A stretch of 64,000 nucleotides of DNA from Polynucleobacter necessarius (GTDB lineage Bacteria; Pseudomonadota; Gammaproteobacteria; Burkholderiales; Burkholderiaceae): the NCBI RefSeq assembly GCF_900096755.1, contig NZ_LT615227.1, positions 522,457 to 586,456 on the forward strand. Direction: 5' to 3'. Each line of letters begins with the position of its first letter. The first letter of the stretch is position 1. Both the position numbers and the translations under genes were made by a program. This document shows positions 46,307 to 57,853 of this stretch, one piece after another. The notes beneath the pieces are model-generated. The model searched no databases, was not told the origin of the DNA, and saw nothing but the letters and a program-made list of their open reading frames with translations.

Positions 46307-49300
46307 TTATTGTTGCTTGAACTTTTTAGCGTGGTGATCTGCGCCGATAAACAGATACATGGCCGGCACAACAAACAAGGTAAAGAGTGTGCCGATGGAT
46401 AGGCCGGTAAAGATGACGATGCCCATTGACTGACGTCCTGCAGCGCCAGCTCCAGAGGCAATCACCAAAGGCAAGACACCCAAGACCATCGCTGCTGTAG
46501 TCATCAGAATTGGTCTTAAACGCATGCTGCTAGCCTCAACAATCGCATCGACCTTGCTACGCCCCGCCTCTTGCAACTCATTTGCAAACTCTACGATCAA
46601 AATACCGTGCTTACTAATGAGGCCCATTAACGTTACCAATCCCACCTGCGTATAAACGTTTAAGGTAGTGAATCCCAGATTAATAAATATCAGAGCGCCA
46701 AATAAAGCCAGCGGAACTGAAACCAGAATCACGATCGGATCACGGAAGCTTTCAAACTGAGCGGCTAACACGAGGAATACGATCAGGATCGCAAAGAACA
46801 TTGTCACCAAGAATCCACCGGACTCAGCCATAAACTGTCTAGATGGACCAGCGTAGTCCATGCTGTAGCCATTAGGCGCGACCTCTTTGAGGGTTTGACG
46901 CATGAACTCCAACAAATCCGCTTGTGAAATAAACGGTGTACTTACTCCAGAAATCGTTGCGGAGTTTAATTGCTGAAAGTGATTAATCGATTGGGGAACT
47001 ACTTTTTGTTTAATGCTAGCAATCGTGCGCGCCTGAATCATTGCACCACTAGGAGTACGTATGTAGTAATCCAAAATCTGATCAGGATTTAAACGATCCA
47101 CTTGTTTTACTTGTGGAATCACTCGGTATGAGCGTCCTGCAACTGAGAAGTAGTTTACGTATCCGCCACCCAAAGCCGCAGATAAGGCTGCATCCACTTG
47201 CTGTTGAGTCATTCCCAGTGCGGCAACCTTTTCGCGATCAATCACCAGTACATCTTGTGGCTTATCAATTTTCAAATCTGAATCGACGAAGAAGAAGTTA
47301 CCGCTGCGACGTGCTTTATCCAACACCGCTTGGGACACTTCATTTAATTGCTCATAAGACTCGGTAGTGTTAATCACCGCCTGCACTGGCAAGCCTTGTG
47401 CGCCTGGCAAAGCTGGGAACTGGAAGGCTGCAACTCTTGCGCCAGCAATCGTGTTCCATTTTTGTTGCATGTCTTCTTGGAACTTGGTTGCGTTGCGACT
47501 ACGCTCCTTCCAATCTTTCAATAGCACACCACCGAAGCTACTAGTTGGGCTGGTGATTTGGAACATTTGCTCGTATTCAGGTTCAGCGCTAGAGATCTGG
47601 TAAATCTGATCTGCGTACGTCTGCATCTGATTAACGGTGCTATCAGGCGGACCCGAAGCCTGCATCAATACGATGCCCTGGTCTTCAGTAGGCGCTAATT
47701 CTGCCCTTGCTGTTGCATACAAATACGCTACTCCGCCTAACAAGATTGCGCCCATCACAATAATTACCTGCCAAGTGCTTAACAAGTCACGCAATGTTGT
47801 TTGATAGCTGTGATGTACTTTGTCAAAAATCTTGTCAATTTTTTGCATAAAAGAGGATGCCTCTTGCTCTTCAGTAAAGATGCGGGAGCACATCATTGGC
47901 GAAAGCGTCAGCGCAATCAAGCCAGAGACGGCAACAGCACTTGCCAAAGTGAAGGCGAACTCAGTAAAGAGTGCGCCAGTAAGACCGCCCTGGAAACCAA
48001 TTGGAATGTACACGGCAATCAACACAACTGTCATTGCCAAGATTGGGCCGCCCAGCTCCCTAGCAGCAATCAGAGAAGCCTCCAACGGAGACTTACCCTC
48101 TTTCCATATGACGGTCAACGTTTTCCACCACAATGATGGCGTCGTCCACCACCAAACCAATGGCCAACACTAGAGCAAGCAGAGTAAGCAGGTTGATGGA
48201 GTAACCCAATACCTGCATCAAGAAGAAGGTGCCAATCAATGAGAGTGGCATTGCAATCACCGGGACAGCAACAGCGCGCACACTTCCCAAGAATAGATAA
48301 ATCACGATTGTCACAATCACCAAGGCCTCTAATAAGGTAGATACAACCTCATCAATAGAGCTGGTAATAAATTCTGTAGAGTCATAAACAATTTTGCCCG
48401 TCATACCGATAGGCAATTGCTTCTGAATATCTGGAACAACATCACGGACACGTTGCGCAACATCAAGCAAGTTCGCTTGAGGTGCCACCTTGATGGCAAT
48501 AAAGACCGACTTCTTACCGCTAAATGCTACGTTAGTGTTGTAATCCTCAGAACCCAAAGTAACCGTAGCAACCTGGTCAAGATAAACAATATTGACGCCA
48601 TCTTTTTTGACAACCAGCTTACGGAACTCTTCTAGGGTATGCAAATCTGTGCCAGCCACCAGATCTACAGCAACCATATCGCCTTTGGTGCTACCGACTG
48701 CTGAGAGGTAATTATTTGCGGACATAGCGCTATAGACATCATCGGCACCAATCCCGAGGCCAGCCATCTTCTCGCGATCTAACCAGGCGCGTAGCGCAAA
48801 CTTTCTGCCGCCAGTAATTTCTGCGTTCTGCACACCCTCAACAGAATCTAATTTTGGTGTTACAACACGCAATAAATAATCAGTAATGGCGTTATTAGGA
48901 ATGTCATCGCTATAAAAGCCCATATACATTGCCGCAGTTGATTGGCCAACTTGAACGGTTAATACGGGCTGCTGCGCTTGGGGTGGGAGTTGATTTTTTA
49001 CTGCGCTAATTTGAGTCTGAATCTGCGTTAATGCGGCATTAGAGTCATAGTTCAACTTGAGGGTGGCAATAATTGTAGAGACGCCACTCACACTAGTTGA
49101 AGATAAGTAATCAATTCCTTGCGCCTGTGCAACCGATGCTTCGAGAGGCTGAGTAATAAAGCCTGCAATCGTCTCAGGATCAGCGCCATAGTAAGCGGTG
49201 GTAATAGTCACAATCGCATTTTGCGTTTGTGGGTACTGATTTACCGGCAATGAGCCAATCGCCTTCAATCCAAACACCAAGACGAGCGCACTCACAACCA

Positions 49301-49343
49301 GTGAGAGCACCGGCCTGCGGATGAATATGTCAGCCCAATTCAT
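46307..49343 (-). pseudogene. RND efflux permease (AcrB/MexF type), frameshifted
   Basis: The first frame from 49343 gives the HAE1 permease start MNWADIFIRRPVLSLVVSALV and runs to LVVDDAIIVVENVDRHME. At 48101-48103 three A (minus strand) stand where two are expected. The frame is lost just after helix 4, and stops. The remainder EGKSPLEASLIAARELGGP to the C-terminus is open in the other frame through FLVLAAQFESFRDP and VGLVTLMGLISKHGIL. Repaired length is about 1011 residues, normal for the family. As it stands no working pump can be made. It is the second gene of an adaptor-permease pair after the outer-membrane gene. Confidence 0.92.
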
Positions 49344-49350
49344 CTGCTAT

Positions 49351-50682
49351 TTATTCCTGTGGCTTAGGGTCAGGTGAATTTGCAGGGAGCACCTTGTTAT
49401 TAATGATCAATGGTGTGCCATTTTTGAGCTTCAACTGACCACTAGTAACAACCGTAGCACCTTCATCAACCCCTTTAAGAATTGCAACCTGATCACCACG
49501 AGTCGTGCCAGTTGTGACAAACACTTGTTGCGCCTCATAGGCAGGCTTACCTTGCTTATCTTTCTTACCAGTCGGTTTGGCGATAAACACTGTAGACCCG
49601 TAAGGGTTATAAGTGACAGCTGTTTGTGGCAAAGTCAATAGCTGCACTTGATCGCCCACTTTAATGTTCACATTGGCGAACATACCTGGCAGAATTTTCT
49701 TATCGGGATTAGCGATTTGCGCCTCAACCTGAATATTTCTAGTGTTGGTATCCACCTTTGGACTTACTGCAGTGATCTTGCCAGTGAAGCTCGCATCCTT
49801 GAATGCATCAGTGGTCACTACGACATCTTGCCCAACCTGAATTTGTTCGGCATTGTTTTGCGGCAAATTAAAGTCAACAAAAATAGGATCCAAAGTTTGG
49901 AGGGTTAACAGCTCATCGCCTGGATTAACGTACTGACCAGGGTTAATGGCCACAATACCGATGCGACCAGTAAATGGCGCCTTCAGATTTTTCTTAGCAA
50001 CGAGTGCTGTTTGTTGCTCTACCTGGGCTTGCTTAGATTTAGCATCGGCTGCACTGGTATCAAACACGTTCTTACTAATGGCCTGAATAGCTAACTGCTG
50101 TCTATCGCGCTCATTAATCACCTTAGCCAAATCAGCCAAGGCCTTTAAAGAGTTCAGTTGTGCAACATCAGAAGCATCGTTTAATTTAATGAGCAATTCA
50201 CCTTCTTTAACGTCTTGGCCCGATTTCACTGGCACGGTTTGCACCAAACCGCCAATCTCAGTGCTGAGTTCTACACCTCTAAATGCACGAACGTTACCTA
50301 CGCTAGTAAGTTTTGGCTGCCATTCAGAAGTAGCAATCACCATTGTGGAAACAGTCGCAGGCGGCAGACCCATTCCAGAGATGAAATGCTTAATCATGAA
50401 AGTCTTGAGTTGATTAAAAGTAAAAATCAATCCAAGCAATATGAAAACACCGCACAATATAATAGTCATACGACGTTGCAATGGCTCCATCGCCATGAGC
50501 TTTGCGTAAGCCTTGGTATTGCGCCACTTCGCGCCCATACGCGCATAGAAGGCCTTAGCCTTTTCCCAAAGCGCAATCACCTTCTCATGCAATTTCCACT
50601 CAATTGCTTTGCGTTGAGTCCATGCCCACAGGGCAAGAACAGCAGCAATCAGCTTGCTCTTAATTGTTTCCAGAAGTTTCAT
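49351..50682 (-). CDS. RND efflux periplasmic adaptor subunit with long N-terminal extension
   Basis: 443 residues. The adaptor core is normal: TVPVKSGQDVKEGELLIKLND (lipoyl half-motif), a helical hairpin (about 180-235), KAPFTGRIGIVAINPGQYVNPGDELLTLQ, and a beta-barrel domain with ILPGMFANVNIKV. The membrane helix lies unusually far in (about 72-95), preceded by about 70 residues rich in Trp, Lys and Ala (ALWAWTQRKAIEWKLHEK...), predicted cytoplasmic. It starts 4 bases within the outer-membrane gene's stop region and ends 7 bases before the permease. Still open although both partner genes are frameshifted. Confidence 0.88.
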   Translation of the reverse strand: MKLLETIKSKLIAAVLALWAWTQRKAIEWKLHEKVIALWEKAKAFYARMGAKWRNTKAYAKLMAMEPLQRRMTIILCGVFILLGLIFTFNQLKTFMIKHFISGMGLPPATVSTMVIATSEWQPKLTSVGNVRAFRGVELSTEIGGLVQTVPVKSGQDVKEGELLIKLNDASDVAQLNSLKALADLAKVINERDRQQLAIQAISKNVFDTSAADAKSKQAQVEQQTALVAKKNLKAPFTGRIGIVAINPGQYVNPGDELLTLQTLDPIFVDFNLPQNNAEQIQVGQDVVVTTDAFKDASFTGKITAVSPKVDTNTRNIQVEAQIANPDKKILPGMFANVNIKVGDQVQLLTLPQTAVTYNPYGSTVFIAKPTGKKDKQGKPAYEAQQVFVTTGTTRGDQVAILKGVDEGATVVTSGQLKLKNGTPLIINNKVLPANSPDPKPQE

Positions 50683-52206
50683 TTTGATCTTTGTTCGCTA
50701 TCTATGTCTTTTGGTTTAAATGCGGGGCCTTCGCGATTCCACCAGCCACCACCTAATGCTGCAAATAAAGCTGCGGTATCAGAGAACCGTGTTGCTTGCG
50801 CAGAAACGGACTTGACCTTCGCAAGTTGATATTGATTTTGGTAATACAAAACTGCTAAATAACTTGCTGTGCCCAGCTTGTATTGCTGCTGTACCAAGTC
50901 CAATGTTTCGTAGGCATAGCGTTCTGCATCCGATGCGGACTTTAATGCTTGAGCTCCCGTCTCCAAAGCACGTAACGCATCCGCAACTTCCTGAAATGCT
51001 TTCAACACTGTTGCTTGATATTGAAACGCCGCTTGTTCATAGTTGGCGATTGCGCCACGACGCTGAGCCAATAATTGTCCGCCCTGGAATAAAGGTTGCA
51101 AGATGCCGCCGCCCAAAGTCCATAAAGCAGAATTTGGCCCAAACAAGGAGCTCGATGTCAGCGCTGCAGCTCCAGCAGAACCGGTGATCGTAAATTGCGG
51201 CAGTAAATTGGCTGTTGCCACACCTACAAACGCATTCTGAGCTTTTAATTGAGCCTCTGCAGCACGTACATCAGGGCGCTGACGCACTAGACTCGATGGC
51301 ACTGAAAGTGGTAATTTTGCTGGCAGATGCAAAGTGCTTAAATCAAATTTCGCAATATCAGCACTGCTTGGTAATTCGCCAATGAGCACTGCTAATTGAT
51401 TGCGAGCGAATGCTAAATTTCTCTCATAGTTAAATAAATCAACTTGAGAGTTGGAAACTAATGTTCTTTGTGATGTGACGTCCACCCTTGATACAGTACC
51501 AATCACTAATTGTTTCTCAGTCACCTCAGCAAGATTAGTTTGTGCTTTCAGAATTTCTTCTGTTGCTTGCATCTGCGCACGCAGCGCCGCTTCTCGCACT
51601 GCACTTGTAACAATGTTTGCTGTTAGTGAAAGGTAAGCCGCCCTCTAGTTGAAACTGAGCAACCTCAGCCTGGGCTCTAGCGCCCTCTACAGCACGACGC
51701 GCGCCACCAAACACATCAAGCTTATAACTAACATTCACCGAGGTGTTGTATAGGTTGTAAGTATCCGTTCCGTAGTTCATGCCATAGACTGCAGAAGGCT
51801 GCTTTTGGCGTAAGGCATTAGCGCCAACACCAATTGCCGGAAAGTATTGGCCGCCAATTTGTGCATTGACGTTTTCTTGGGCTGCACGCAGTGCTGCATC
51901 TGCTGCGCCTAAATTTGGATTTTGCTGAAGCGCTTTTTTAATCAACGCATCAAGTTCTGGAGATTTATAAAGCTCCCACCACTGCGCCTCTATGTCGGCA
52001 CCTTCAACGAACTCTTGATCGGATCCGCCAGGTACACCTTCAGCAGTGGCTAATTTTTTGGAGAGAGTTGTCTCTGTATAAGAGGAGGTATTGGGTGCGT
52101 CTGGCTGCTTAAAGTCTGGGCCCACTGCGCAAGCAGATAACGCGCCTACACAAACGAGCGCAAGTAAATGCAAGCGGGAGACTAGGGGTGCTTTCGACAG
52201 AAACAT
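50679..52206 (-). pseudogene. Outer-membrane efflux lipoprotein (NodT/OprM type), frameshifted
   Basis: From the ATG at 52206 comes a lipoprotein signal with lipobox LSAC, then VGPDFKQPDAP and EAQWWELYKSPELDALI, typical of TolC-like outer-membrane factors. At 51641-51643 a G run is three instead of two, so the frame leaves after AEVAQFQLE. The other frame continues AAYLSLTANIVTSAVREAALR through ANLLPQFTITGSAG to the end at 50679. Repaired length is about 508 residues. First gene of the three-part efflux operon (outer-membrane factor, adaptor, permease). Confidence 0.9.
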
Positions 52207-52257
52207 GAGTTGCGACAAATATCCTCTTTTACAAGAGTTATTTGAACACAAAAATGC

Positions 52258-52283
52258 AATCAGGGCCTCGTAAAGCCCTGATT
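52258..52283 (-). terminator. Intrinsic terminator of the glmU-glmS transcript
   Basis: A perfect 9-bp inverted repeat (AATCAGGGC at 52258-52266, pairing with 52275-52283, 8-base loop), followed on the minus strand by GCATTTTTG. It lies 56 bases after the glmS stop and just upstream of the efflux operon, separating the two transcripts. Confidence 0.75.
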
Positions 52284-52338
52284 TATCTACCTAAATTTGT
52301 TCACAGCTTGAAGCAAAAGTCAAACAAGATCAAAAAAA

Positions 52339-54171
52339 TTATTCAACCGTTACGCTCTTAGCTAAGTTTCTTGGCTTATCAACATCAGTCCCGCGAGCAC
52401 AGGCTGTGTGATACGCCAGAAGCTGTAGTGGCACTACGTGAAGAATAGGCGAGAGATTGCCGTAGTGCTCAGACAATCGAATGACGTTGATGCCGTCACT
52501 GTTCACAATCTCAGTATCGTGATCAGCAAACACATAAAGCTTTCCGCCGCGCGCCTTAACTTCTTGCATATTCGATTTGAGCTTTTCCAGAAGCTCATCT
52601 TTTGGAGCAACTGTCACCACTGGCATTTTGTCTGTCACCAGGGCCAATGGGCCATGCTTTAACTCACCAGCTGGATAGGCTTCAGCATGGATATAAGAAA
52701 TTTCTTTTAATTTGAGCGCGCCCTCGAGTGCAATTGGGTAATGCATTCCGCGCCCCAAAAAGAGCGCATTCTCACATTTAGCAAAAGCTTCGCTCCAAGC
52801 GATGATCTGCGGCTCAAGTGCCAGTACTGCATGCAGCGCTTTTGGCAAATGGCGCAATTCACGAAGTAATGAATTTTCTTTCTCGGCTGAAATCTTGCCT
52901 GCGCGCTTCGCAATAGAAGCCGCTAAAAGATAAAGTGCTAAGAGTTGAGTGGTAAATGCCTTGGTTGAAGCAACGCCAATCTCTGTCCCGGCTTTGGTCA
53001 AGAAATGCCAATTCGTTTCGCGAACCATAGCGCTGCTAGCCACGTTGCAAATGGCTAAGGTGTATTGATGACCTAAGCTCTTAGCATGTCGCAATGCTGC
53101 CAAGGTATCCGCAGTCTCACCAGATTGAGAAACCACAACAATTAATGTTTTGGGATTTGGTACCGTGGTGCGATAGCGATACTCGCTAGCAATTTCCACT
53201 TGCGTAGGAATGCCTGCAATATCTTCTAGCCAATATTTAGCAACACATGCAGAGTAGTAACTCGTTCCGCAAGCCAAAATTAATATTTGATCGAAAGATT
53301 TCCAGTCTTCTGGATTCGCACCAAATAGTTCTGGCCCAAATGTAGCGATATTTGCAAGAGTGTCGCCAATTGCACGTGGCTGCTCAAAGATTTCTTTTTG
53401 CATGTAGTGCTGATAGGGGCCCAGATCAACGGAATCAGCCTGCGGTGGCATTGGCTTGAGCTCTCTTTGGGCTGTTCTACCAGCTTGATCAATCACTTCA
53501 ACGCTATCTGCCTTCAAGACCGCAACATCGCCCTCTTCCAAATACATCATGGAATGCGCGCGCCCAGCCAAAGCTAAAGCATCAGATGCCAAGAAGTTTT
53601 CTTTTTCACCAAGCGCAACCACTAGGGGCGAACCAACGCGGGCGCCCACCAAAGTGGTTGGGTTGTCTTGCGCAATCACGCCAATAGCATAGGCGCCAAG
53701 CAATCTAGGCAATACTGCTTTTACCGATTGGGCAATATCTTTTTGTCCGCCAGCAACGTATTGCTGATGAATTAAATGCGCAATGACTTCTGTGTCTGTC
53801 TCAGATGTAAATACATATCCGGCAGCTTTTAATTCAGCACGTAGCGCTTCATAGTTTTCAATAATGCCGTTATGCACTACTGCAATCAAACCGTTTGAAA
53901 TATGAGGGTGGGCATTTTGTGTATCAGGCTTACCGTGGGTTGCCCAACGCGTATGGGCAATGCCTAAAGTCCCATGAAAATCTTTGCCCTGCTCAGCAAG
54001 CTCAGAAACTCGAGCAGTAGTGCGCGCTCTTTCAATCGGGTGCTTTACATCGTCGCCGTTAATAACTGCAAAACCGCAAGAGTCATAGCCACGGTACTCC
54101 AAGCGACGCAAGCCCTCAACCAAAGCATCAGCAATATTCTTATGAGAAGCCGCACCAACAATACCGCACAT
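52339..54171 (-). CDS. glmS: Glutamine-fructose-6-phosphate aminotransferase
   Basis: 610 residues. N-terminal glutaminase with Cys2 nucleophile (MCGIVGAA), [17 protein letters not shown] and [11 protein letters not shown]. Two SIS sugar-isomerase domains follow, with [37 protein letters not shown] and the C-terminal [15 protein letters not shown]. It makes glucosamine 6-phosphate for peptidoglycan and LPS. Its ATG overlaps the glmU stop by one base (TAATG), so GlmU and GlmS are co-translated. Intact. Confidence 0.97.
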   Translation of the reverse strand: MCGIVGAASHKNIADALVEGLRRLEYRGYDSCGFAVINGDDVKHPIERARTTARVSELAEQGKDFHGTLGIAHTRWATHGKPDTQNAHPHISNGLIAVVHNGIIENYEALRAELKAAGYVFTSETDTEVIAHLIHQQYVAGGQKDIAQSVKAVLPRLLGAYAIGVIAQDNPTTLVGARVGSPLVVALGEKENFLASDALALAGRAHSMMYLEEGDVAVLKADSVEVIDQAGRTAQRELKPMPPQADSVDLGPYQHYMQKEIFEQPRAIGDTLANIATFGPELFGANPEDWKSFDQILILACGTSYYSACVAKYWLEDIAGIPTQVEIASEYRYRTTVPNPKTLIVVVSQSGETADTLAALRHAKSLGHQYTLAICNVASSAMVRETNWHFLTKAGTEIGVASTKAFTTQLLALYLLAASIAKRAGKISAEKENSLLRELRHLPKALHAVLALEPQIIAWSEAFAKCENALFLGRGMHYPIALEGALKLKEISYIHAEAYPAGELKHGPLALVTDKMPVVTVAPKDELLEKLKSNMQEVKARGGKLYVFADHDTEIVNSDGINVIRLSEHYGNLSPILHVVPLQLLAYHTACARGTDVDKPRNLAKSVTVE

Positions 54172-55667
54172 TATTTTTTACCCTTTGCAGTTTTCTTAAC
54201 CGTCTTTTTAACCACTTTCTTCACAGCTTTCTTTGCTGCCGGTTTTTTTGTGGGCAATTTTTTATCTTGCTTTATAGGGCGCTGCCACTGCAAAGAAATT
54301 TGTTTTGCTCTAGATACGGTTAGTTGATTTGCTGGGGCATCTTTGGTGAGTGTTGTGCCTGCACCCAATGTAGCGCCGCGGCCTACTCTGACCGGTGCAA
54401 CTAACTGTGCATCCGAACCAATGAATACGTCATCTTCAATAATGGTTTGATGTTTATTAACGCCATCGTAGTTACAGGTAATCGTACCAGCGCCAATATT
54501 GACTCTTGAACCAACAATCGAGTCACCAACATAAGCCAAATGATTCGCTTTGCTATTGGCAGCAATTTTGCTGTTCTTTACTTCTACGAAATTACCAATA
54601 TGTACATCGTTTGATAAGTCCGCACCTGGACGTAAACGAGCATAAGGACCAATCAATGATTGATTGCCTACTTTTGCGCCGTCTACATGGCTATACGCAT
54701 GAATGGATACACCTTTACCAATAACGCTATTGCGAATCACGCAATAAGGCCCAATCTTTGTGCCAGCGCCTAAAGTGACGCAGCCCTCAAATACACAACC
54801 AACATCAATCGATACATCGGTGCCACACTCTAATGTGCCGCGCACATCAATGCGAGCTGGATCCGCAAGCGAAACGCCTGCATCCATTAATTGATTGGCA
54901 ATATTGAGTTGATGTACGCGCTCTAGTGCAGCCAGTTGATCGCGACTATTGACGCCAACAGTTTCAAACTCATCATCGGCTTGTGTTGTACGAATCGACA
55001 CGCCATCTTTCGCTGCCATGGCGATTACATCAGTTAAGTAATACTCGCCCTGAGCATTGCTAGAGCGTAAAGCCTTTAACCACTTCTTTAGGGAATTCGT
55101 TGGCAACACCATGATGCCGGTATTGATTTCTTGAATTAATTTTTGCGCTGCTGTGGCGTCTTTTTCTTCAACAATCTCTTTTACCGAACCATCAGCATCG
55201 CGCACAATGCGACCGTATCCAGTTGGATTGCTTAGGTTCTGTGTCAGCAAAGCCAATGCGCAATCTTGCCCTCTTACACCATCGGCTAATTTTGCTAATT
55301 TACTAAGCGTCTTTTTAGTTGTCAGAGGAACGTCGCCATACAAAACCAATGTCGGCTCTTGTACATCTAACTTAGGCAATGCTTGCAAGAGTGCGCGACC
55401 CGTACCCTTTTGCTCGGCTTGTAGTGCAGTTACTACTTTGCTAAATCCCGCATCTTCTTTGCTTGCGCTCACTAAGAATGCTTTAACGTCAGCAGCCCCA
55501 TGACCCACTACAACAACAGGACCCGCCTTAGCTTGCTTGCCCTGCAATGAGAGGGCAGTAGTCAGTACATGTTGCAGGAGAGGTTTTCCTGCCAGAGTTT
55601 GCAGGACCTTGGGCAAAGCGGATTTCATCCGCTTTCCTTGCCCAGCAGCCAATATGACGATATTCAT
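54171..55667 (-). CDS. glmU: Bifunctional UDP-GlcNAc pyrophosphorylase / glucosamine-1-P acetyltransferase with Lys-rich tail
   Basis: 498 residues, about 40 longer than usual. The N-terminal pyrophosphorylase has [22 protein letters not shown] and VLYGDVPLT. The C-terminal left-handed beta helix shows hexapeptide repeats, with [18 protein letters not shown] and [12 protein letters not shown]. After the normal end (QWQRPIKQ, near residue 466) comes a tail of about 30 residues rich in Lys, Ala and Val ([15 protein letters not shown]...) that looks like a histone-H1-type nucleic-acid-binding segment. The enzyme makes UDP-N-acetylglucosamine. It starts four bases inside the ttcA stop. Confidence 0.95.
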   Translation of the reverse strand: MNIVILAAGQGKRMKSALPKVLQTLAGKPLLQHVLTTALSLQGKQAKAGPVVVVGHGAADVKAFLVSASKEDAGFSKVVTALQAEQKGTGRALLQALPKLDVQEPTLVLYGDVPLTTKKTLSKLAKLADGVRGQDCALALLTQNLSNPTGYGRIVRDADGSVKEIVEEKDATAAQKLIQEINTGIMVLPTNSLKKWLKALRSSNAQGEYYLTDVIAMAAKDGVSIRTTQADDEFETVGVNSRDQLAALERVHQLNIANQLMDAGVSLADPARIDVRGTLECGTDVSIDVGCVFEGCVTLGAGTKIGPYCVIRNSVIGKGVSIHAYSHVDGAKVGNQSLIGPYARLRPGADLSNDVHIGNFVEVKNSKIAANSKANHLAYVGDSIVGSRVNIGAGTITCNYDGVNKHQTIIEDDVFIGSDAQLVAPVRVGRGATLGAGTTLTKDAPANQLTVSRAKQISLQWQRPIKQDKKLPTKKPAAKKAVKKVVKKTVKKTAKGKK

Positions 55668-56572
55668 AAAGGGGGATTATAAGTCCCCTGAATCATGGTT
55701 CCACAGGCTAATTCATCCAAATCAGCCTCATCAATTACCCTATCACCCGCTGATCTAGCGGCAATACCCGATAGCTCAGTCGAAATCTCTAGATTTTTGA
55801 AATCAAAGGCTTCGCCATCCATCAAATGGGATGGAACGATATGGTGCATTGAGCGGAATAAGTTTTCCACTCGGCCCGGATGCTTCTTTTCCCATTCGCG
55901 CAGCATTTCTTTCATGACCTGGCGCTGTAAATTGGGCTGACTGCCACACAAATCACATGGAATGATCGGGAGATTCATATCTGTCGCATAACGTTCAAGC
56001 AACTTTTCGGGCACATAAGCCAAAGGACGAATCACAATGTGTTTGCCGTCATCAGAACGCAACTTTGGTGGCATTCCTTTAAGTTTGCCCGCATAGAACA
56101 TGTTGAGCATCAAGGTTTCTAAAATGTCATCGCGATGATGCCCTAGAGCAATTTTCGTTGCGCCCAACTCATCTGCCACGCGATACAAAATGCCGCGACG
56201 TAAACGTGAGCACAATCCGCAGGTAGTTTTACCTTCAGGAATAACGCGCTTCACAATACTGTAAGTATCTTGCTCTTCAATGTGATACTGAACGCCCAAG
56301 CCCTTTAAATAATTAGGCAAAATTTCAGCAGGGAAATTAGGTTGCTTTTGATCTAAGTTGACAGCCACGATTTCAAAGTTAATCGGCGCACGCTCACGTA
56401 ACTTCAACAGAATATCGAGCATGGCATAACTGTCTTTTCCGCCAGATACACAGACCATGACTTTGTCGCCATCCTCAATCATGCCAAAGTCACCAATAGC
56501 TTGACCTACCAAACGACAGAGTTTTTTCTCTAACTTGTTTTCTTCGAAGACAACTTTACGAATATCGCCCAT
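55664..56572 (-). CDS. ttcA: tRNA 2-thiocytidine(32) synthetase TtcA
   Basis: 302 residues. PP-loop [15 protein letters not shown] near residue 50, the Cys pair [13 protein letters not shown] and a further Cys motif [14 protein letters not shown]: the iron-sulfur and sulfur-transfer sites of TtcA. It thiolates cytidine 32 of several tRNAs. It lies downstream of folB by 26 bases and overlaps glmU by 4. Intact. Confidence 0.95.
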   Translation of the reverse strand: MGDIRKVVFEENKLEKKLCRLVGQAIGDFGMIEDGDKVMVCVSGGKDSYAMLDILLKLRERAPINFEIVAVNLDQKQPNFPAEILPNYLKGLGVQYHIEEQDTYSIVKRVIPEGKTTCGLCSRLRRGILYRVADELGATKIALGHHRDDILETLMLNMFYAGKLKGMPPKLRSDDGKHIVIRPLAYVPEKLLERYATDMNLPIIPCDLCGSQPNLQRQVMKEMLREWEKKHPGRVENLFRSMHHIVPSHLMDGEAFDFKNLEISTELSGIAARSAGDRVIDEADLDELACGTMIQGTYNPPL

Positions 56573-56598
56573 AAGCGTTCTTTTCTAAATTCTTTAAC

Positions 56599-56996
56599 TC
56601 AAGATGTCTTAATACGAAACACTTCAACGCCCACTGAGTGGCAATCTGGATACACGTCAGGCTTGGCTGTGCTGACGCGTGCAGCTAAGACTTTAGGGTG
56701 CAGCAGCATAGCTGTCACGATGTCGTCGCACAAGGTTTCCTGCAAATGGATATGGCCCTGAGAGGCTCTAGCCTTAATGGTCTCGCGCATAAAGTCATAA
56801 TCCACCACCTCATCCAATTGATCTTGAGTGGGCGCATTCATCGCCAGTGGAATATAGAGATCGACATTTAAGATAACACGTTGTTCCGCTTTTTTCTCAA
56901 AGTCATGAACGCCGATGTTGAGATATAGATTTCATAGTCGCGCAAAAATAAGCGGCGGCAATCAACAAGGGCAGGATGAGAAAGAATTGCGTGCAT
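56599..56996 (-). pseudogene. folB: Dihydroneopterin aldolase, frameshifted by a 2-bp insertion
   Basis: From the ATG at 56996: MHAILSHPALVDCRRLFLRDYEIY, then an extra AT at about 56923-56926 leads to a stop. Without it the frame reads LNIGVHDFEKKAEQRVILNVDLYIPLAMNAPTQ and continues, in the second frame, to VDYDFMRETIKARASQGHIHLQETLCDDIVTAML and the natural stop at 56599. These are the expected FolB blocks, including the substrate Glu and Tyr regions. An internal ATG could give only the last 80 residues. FolB splits dihydroneopterin in folate synthesis, so its loss would mean folate dependence, a bypass, or a base error. Confidence 0.88.
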
Positions 56997-57018
56997 GTAT
57001 ATTTACTTTTTAAAATAC

Positions 57019-57828
57019 TTAATGGGTTTTAAACATCACATCGCGTGATGATGGCAGCAAGTGCTGTCCACCGTCGACATATAAAGTTGTTCCAGTGATC
57101 GCGCCCGAGTCAGCCAGAAATACAGCTGCTTTTTCTATGTCTGCAGGGGTAGAAGATTTTCCCAATGGCGTCATTTGATGCGCTTTAGAAAAACCATCGT
57201 GCGTTTGATCGCCGGATGGCAGAGAGATTCCTGGAGCCAATCCAACTACTCGTAAATGCGGCGCAAAATCCATTGCTAATAATTCAACAGAGGAAAGTAG
57301 TGCGGCCTTAGATAAGGTGTAAGACAAATAATCTGGATTGAGATTGATCAGCTTTTGATCAAGCAATTGAATTACCGCCGGAATGATTTCCAGCTTATTT
57401 GTTTTATTTTTCTGATATTCAAACATCAGCTGAGATAACAAGATTGGTGCCGTCAAATTCACCTGCATGTGATCTTGCAAGCTTTTCCCTGTTAAAGGGG
57501 TTTTTGAGTTGGCGCGATCGTATTCAAAGATAGATGCGCTATTTACTAAACAGGCCAAATTTGGGAAAGCTTTGCTCGCAGCCAAGAAAAGATCTTTGGT
57601 CGATGCCTCATTGGCCAAATCTGCCTGAAAAGCCTGAGCCTTGACACCTAAATCCTGAATTTCCTGGACTGTTTGGGCGGCCTCTTGCTCTGAACGCCCA
57701 TAATGAACAGCAATATCCCAGCCCTGACGGGCAAACTGCAAAGCAATTTCACGACCAAGGCGCTTGGCGGCGCCAGTCACTAAAACTGCCTTTTTTTGCT
57801 GGGATGGTGATGTTGAACTAGGGTTCAA
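57019..57828 (-). CDS. Pteridine-reductase-like short-chain dehydrogenase (FolM type)
   Basis: 269 residues. It has the TGxxxRxG cofactor motif of pteridine reductases (VLVTGAAKRLGREIALQFA) in place of the usual TGxxxGxG, then VNSASIFEYD and the catalytic YTLSKAALL. It ends with DSGAITGTTLYVDGGQHLL. It sits just upstream of folB, which supports a role in reducing dihydropteridines (FolM-like). Substrate not proven by sequence. Divergent from the methyltransferase gene by 25 bases. Intact. Confidence 0.82.
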   Translation of the reverse strand: MNPSSTSPSQQKKAVLVTGAAKRLGREIALQFARQGWDIAVHYGRSEQEAAQTVQEIQDLGVKAQAFQADLANEASTKDLFLAASKAFPNLACLVNSASIFEYDRANSKTPLTGKSLQDHMQVNLTAPILLSQLMFEYQKNKTNKLEIIPAVIQLLDQKLINLNPDYLSYTLSKAALLSSVELLAMDFAPHLRVVGLAPGISLPSGDQTHDGFSKAHQMTPLGKSSTPADIEKAAVFLADSGAITGTTLYVDGGQHLLPSSRDVMFKTH

Positions 57829-57853
57829 TTAAATTCTCTTAGACTAGCAAGCT

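Noticed and set aside
46299-46316. Small hairpin AGCAAC...GTTGCT between the GST and RND permease genes
   Set aside because: Only six pairs, no T run, and it overlaps the permease 3' coding end.
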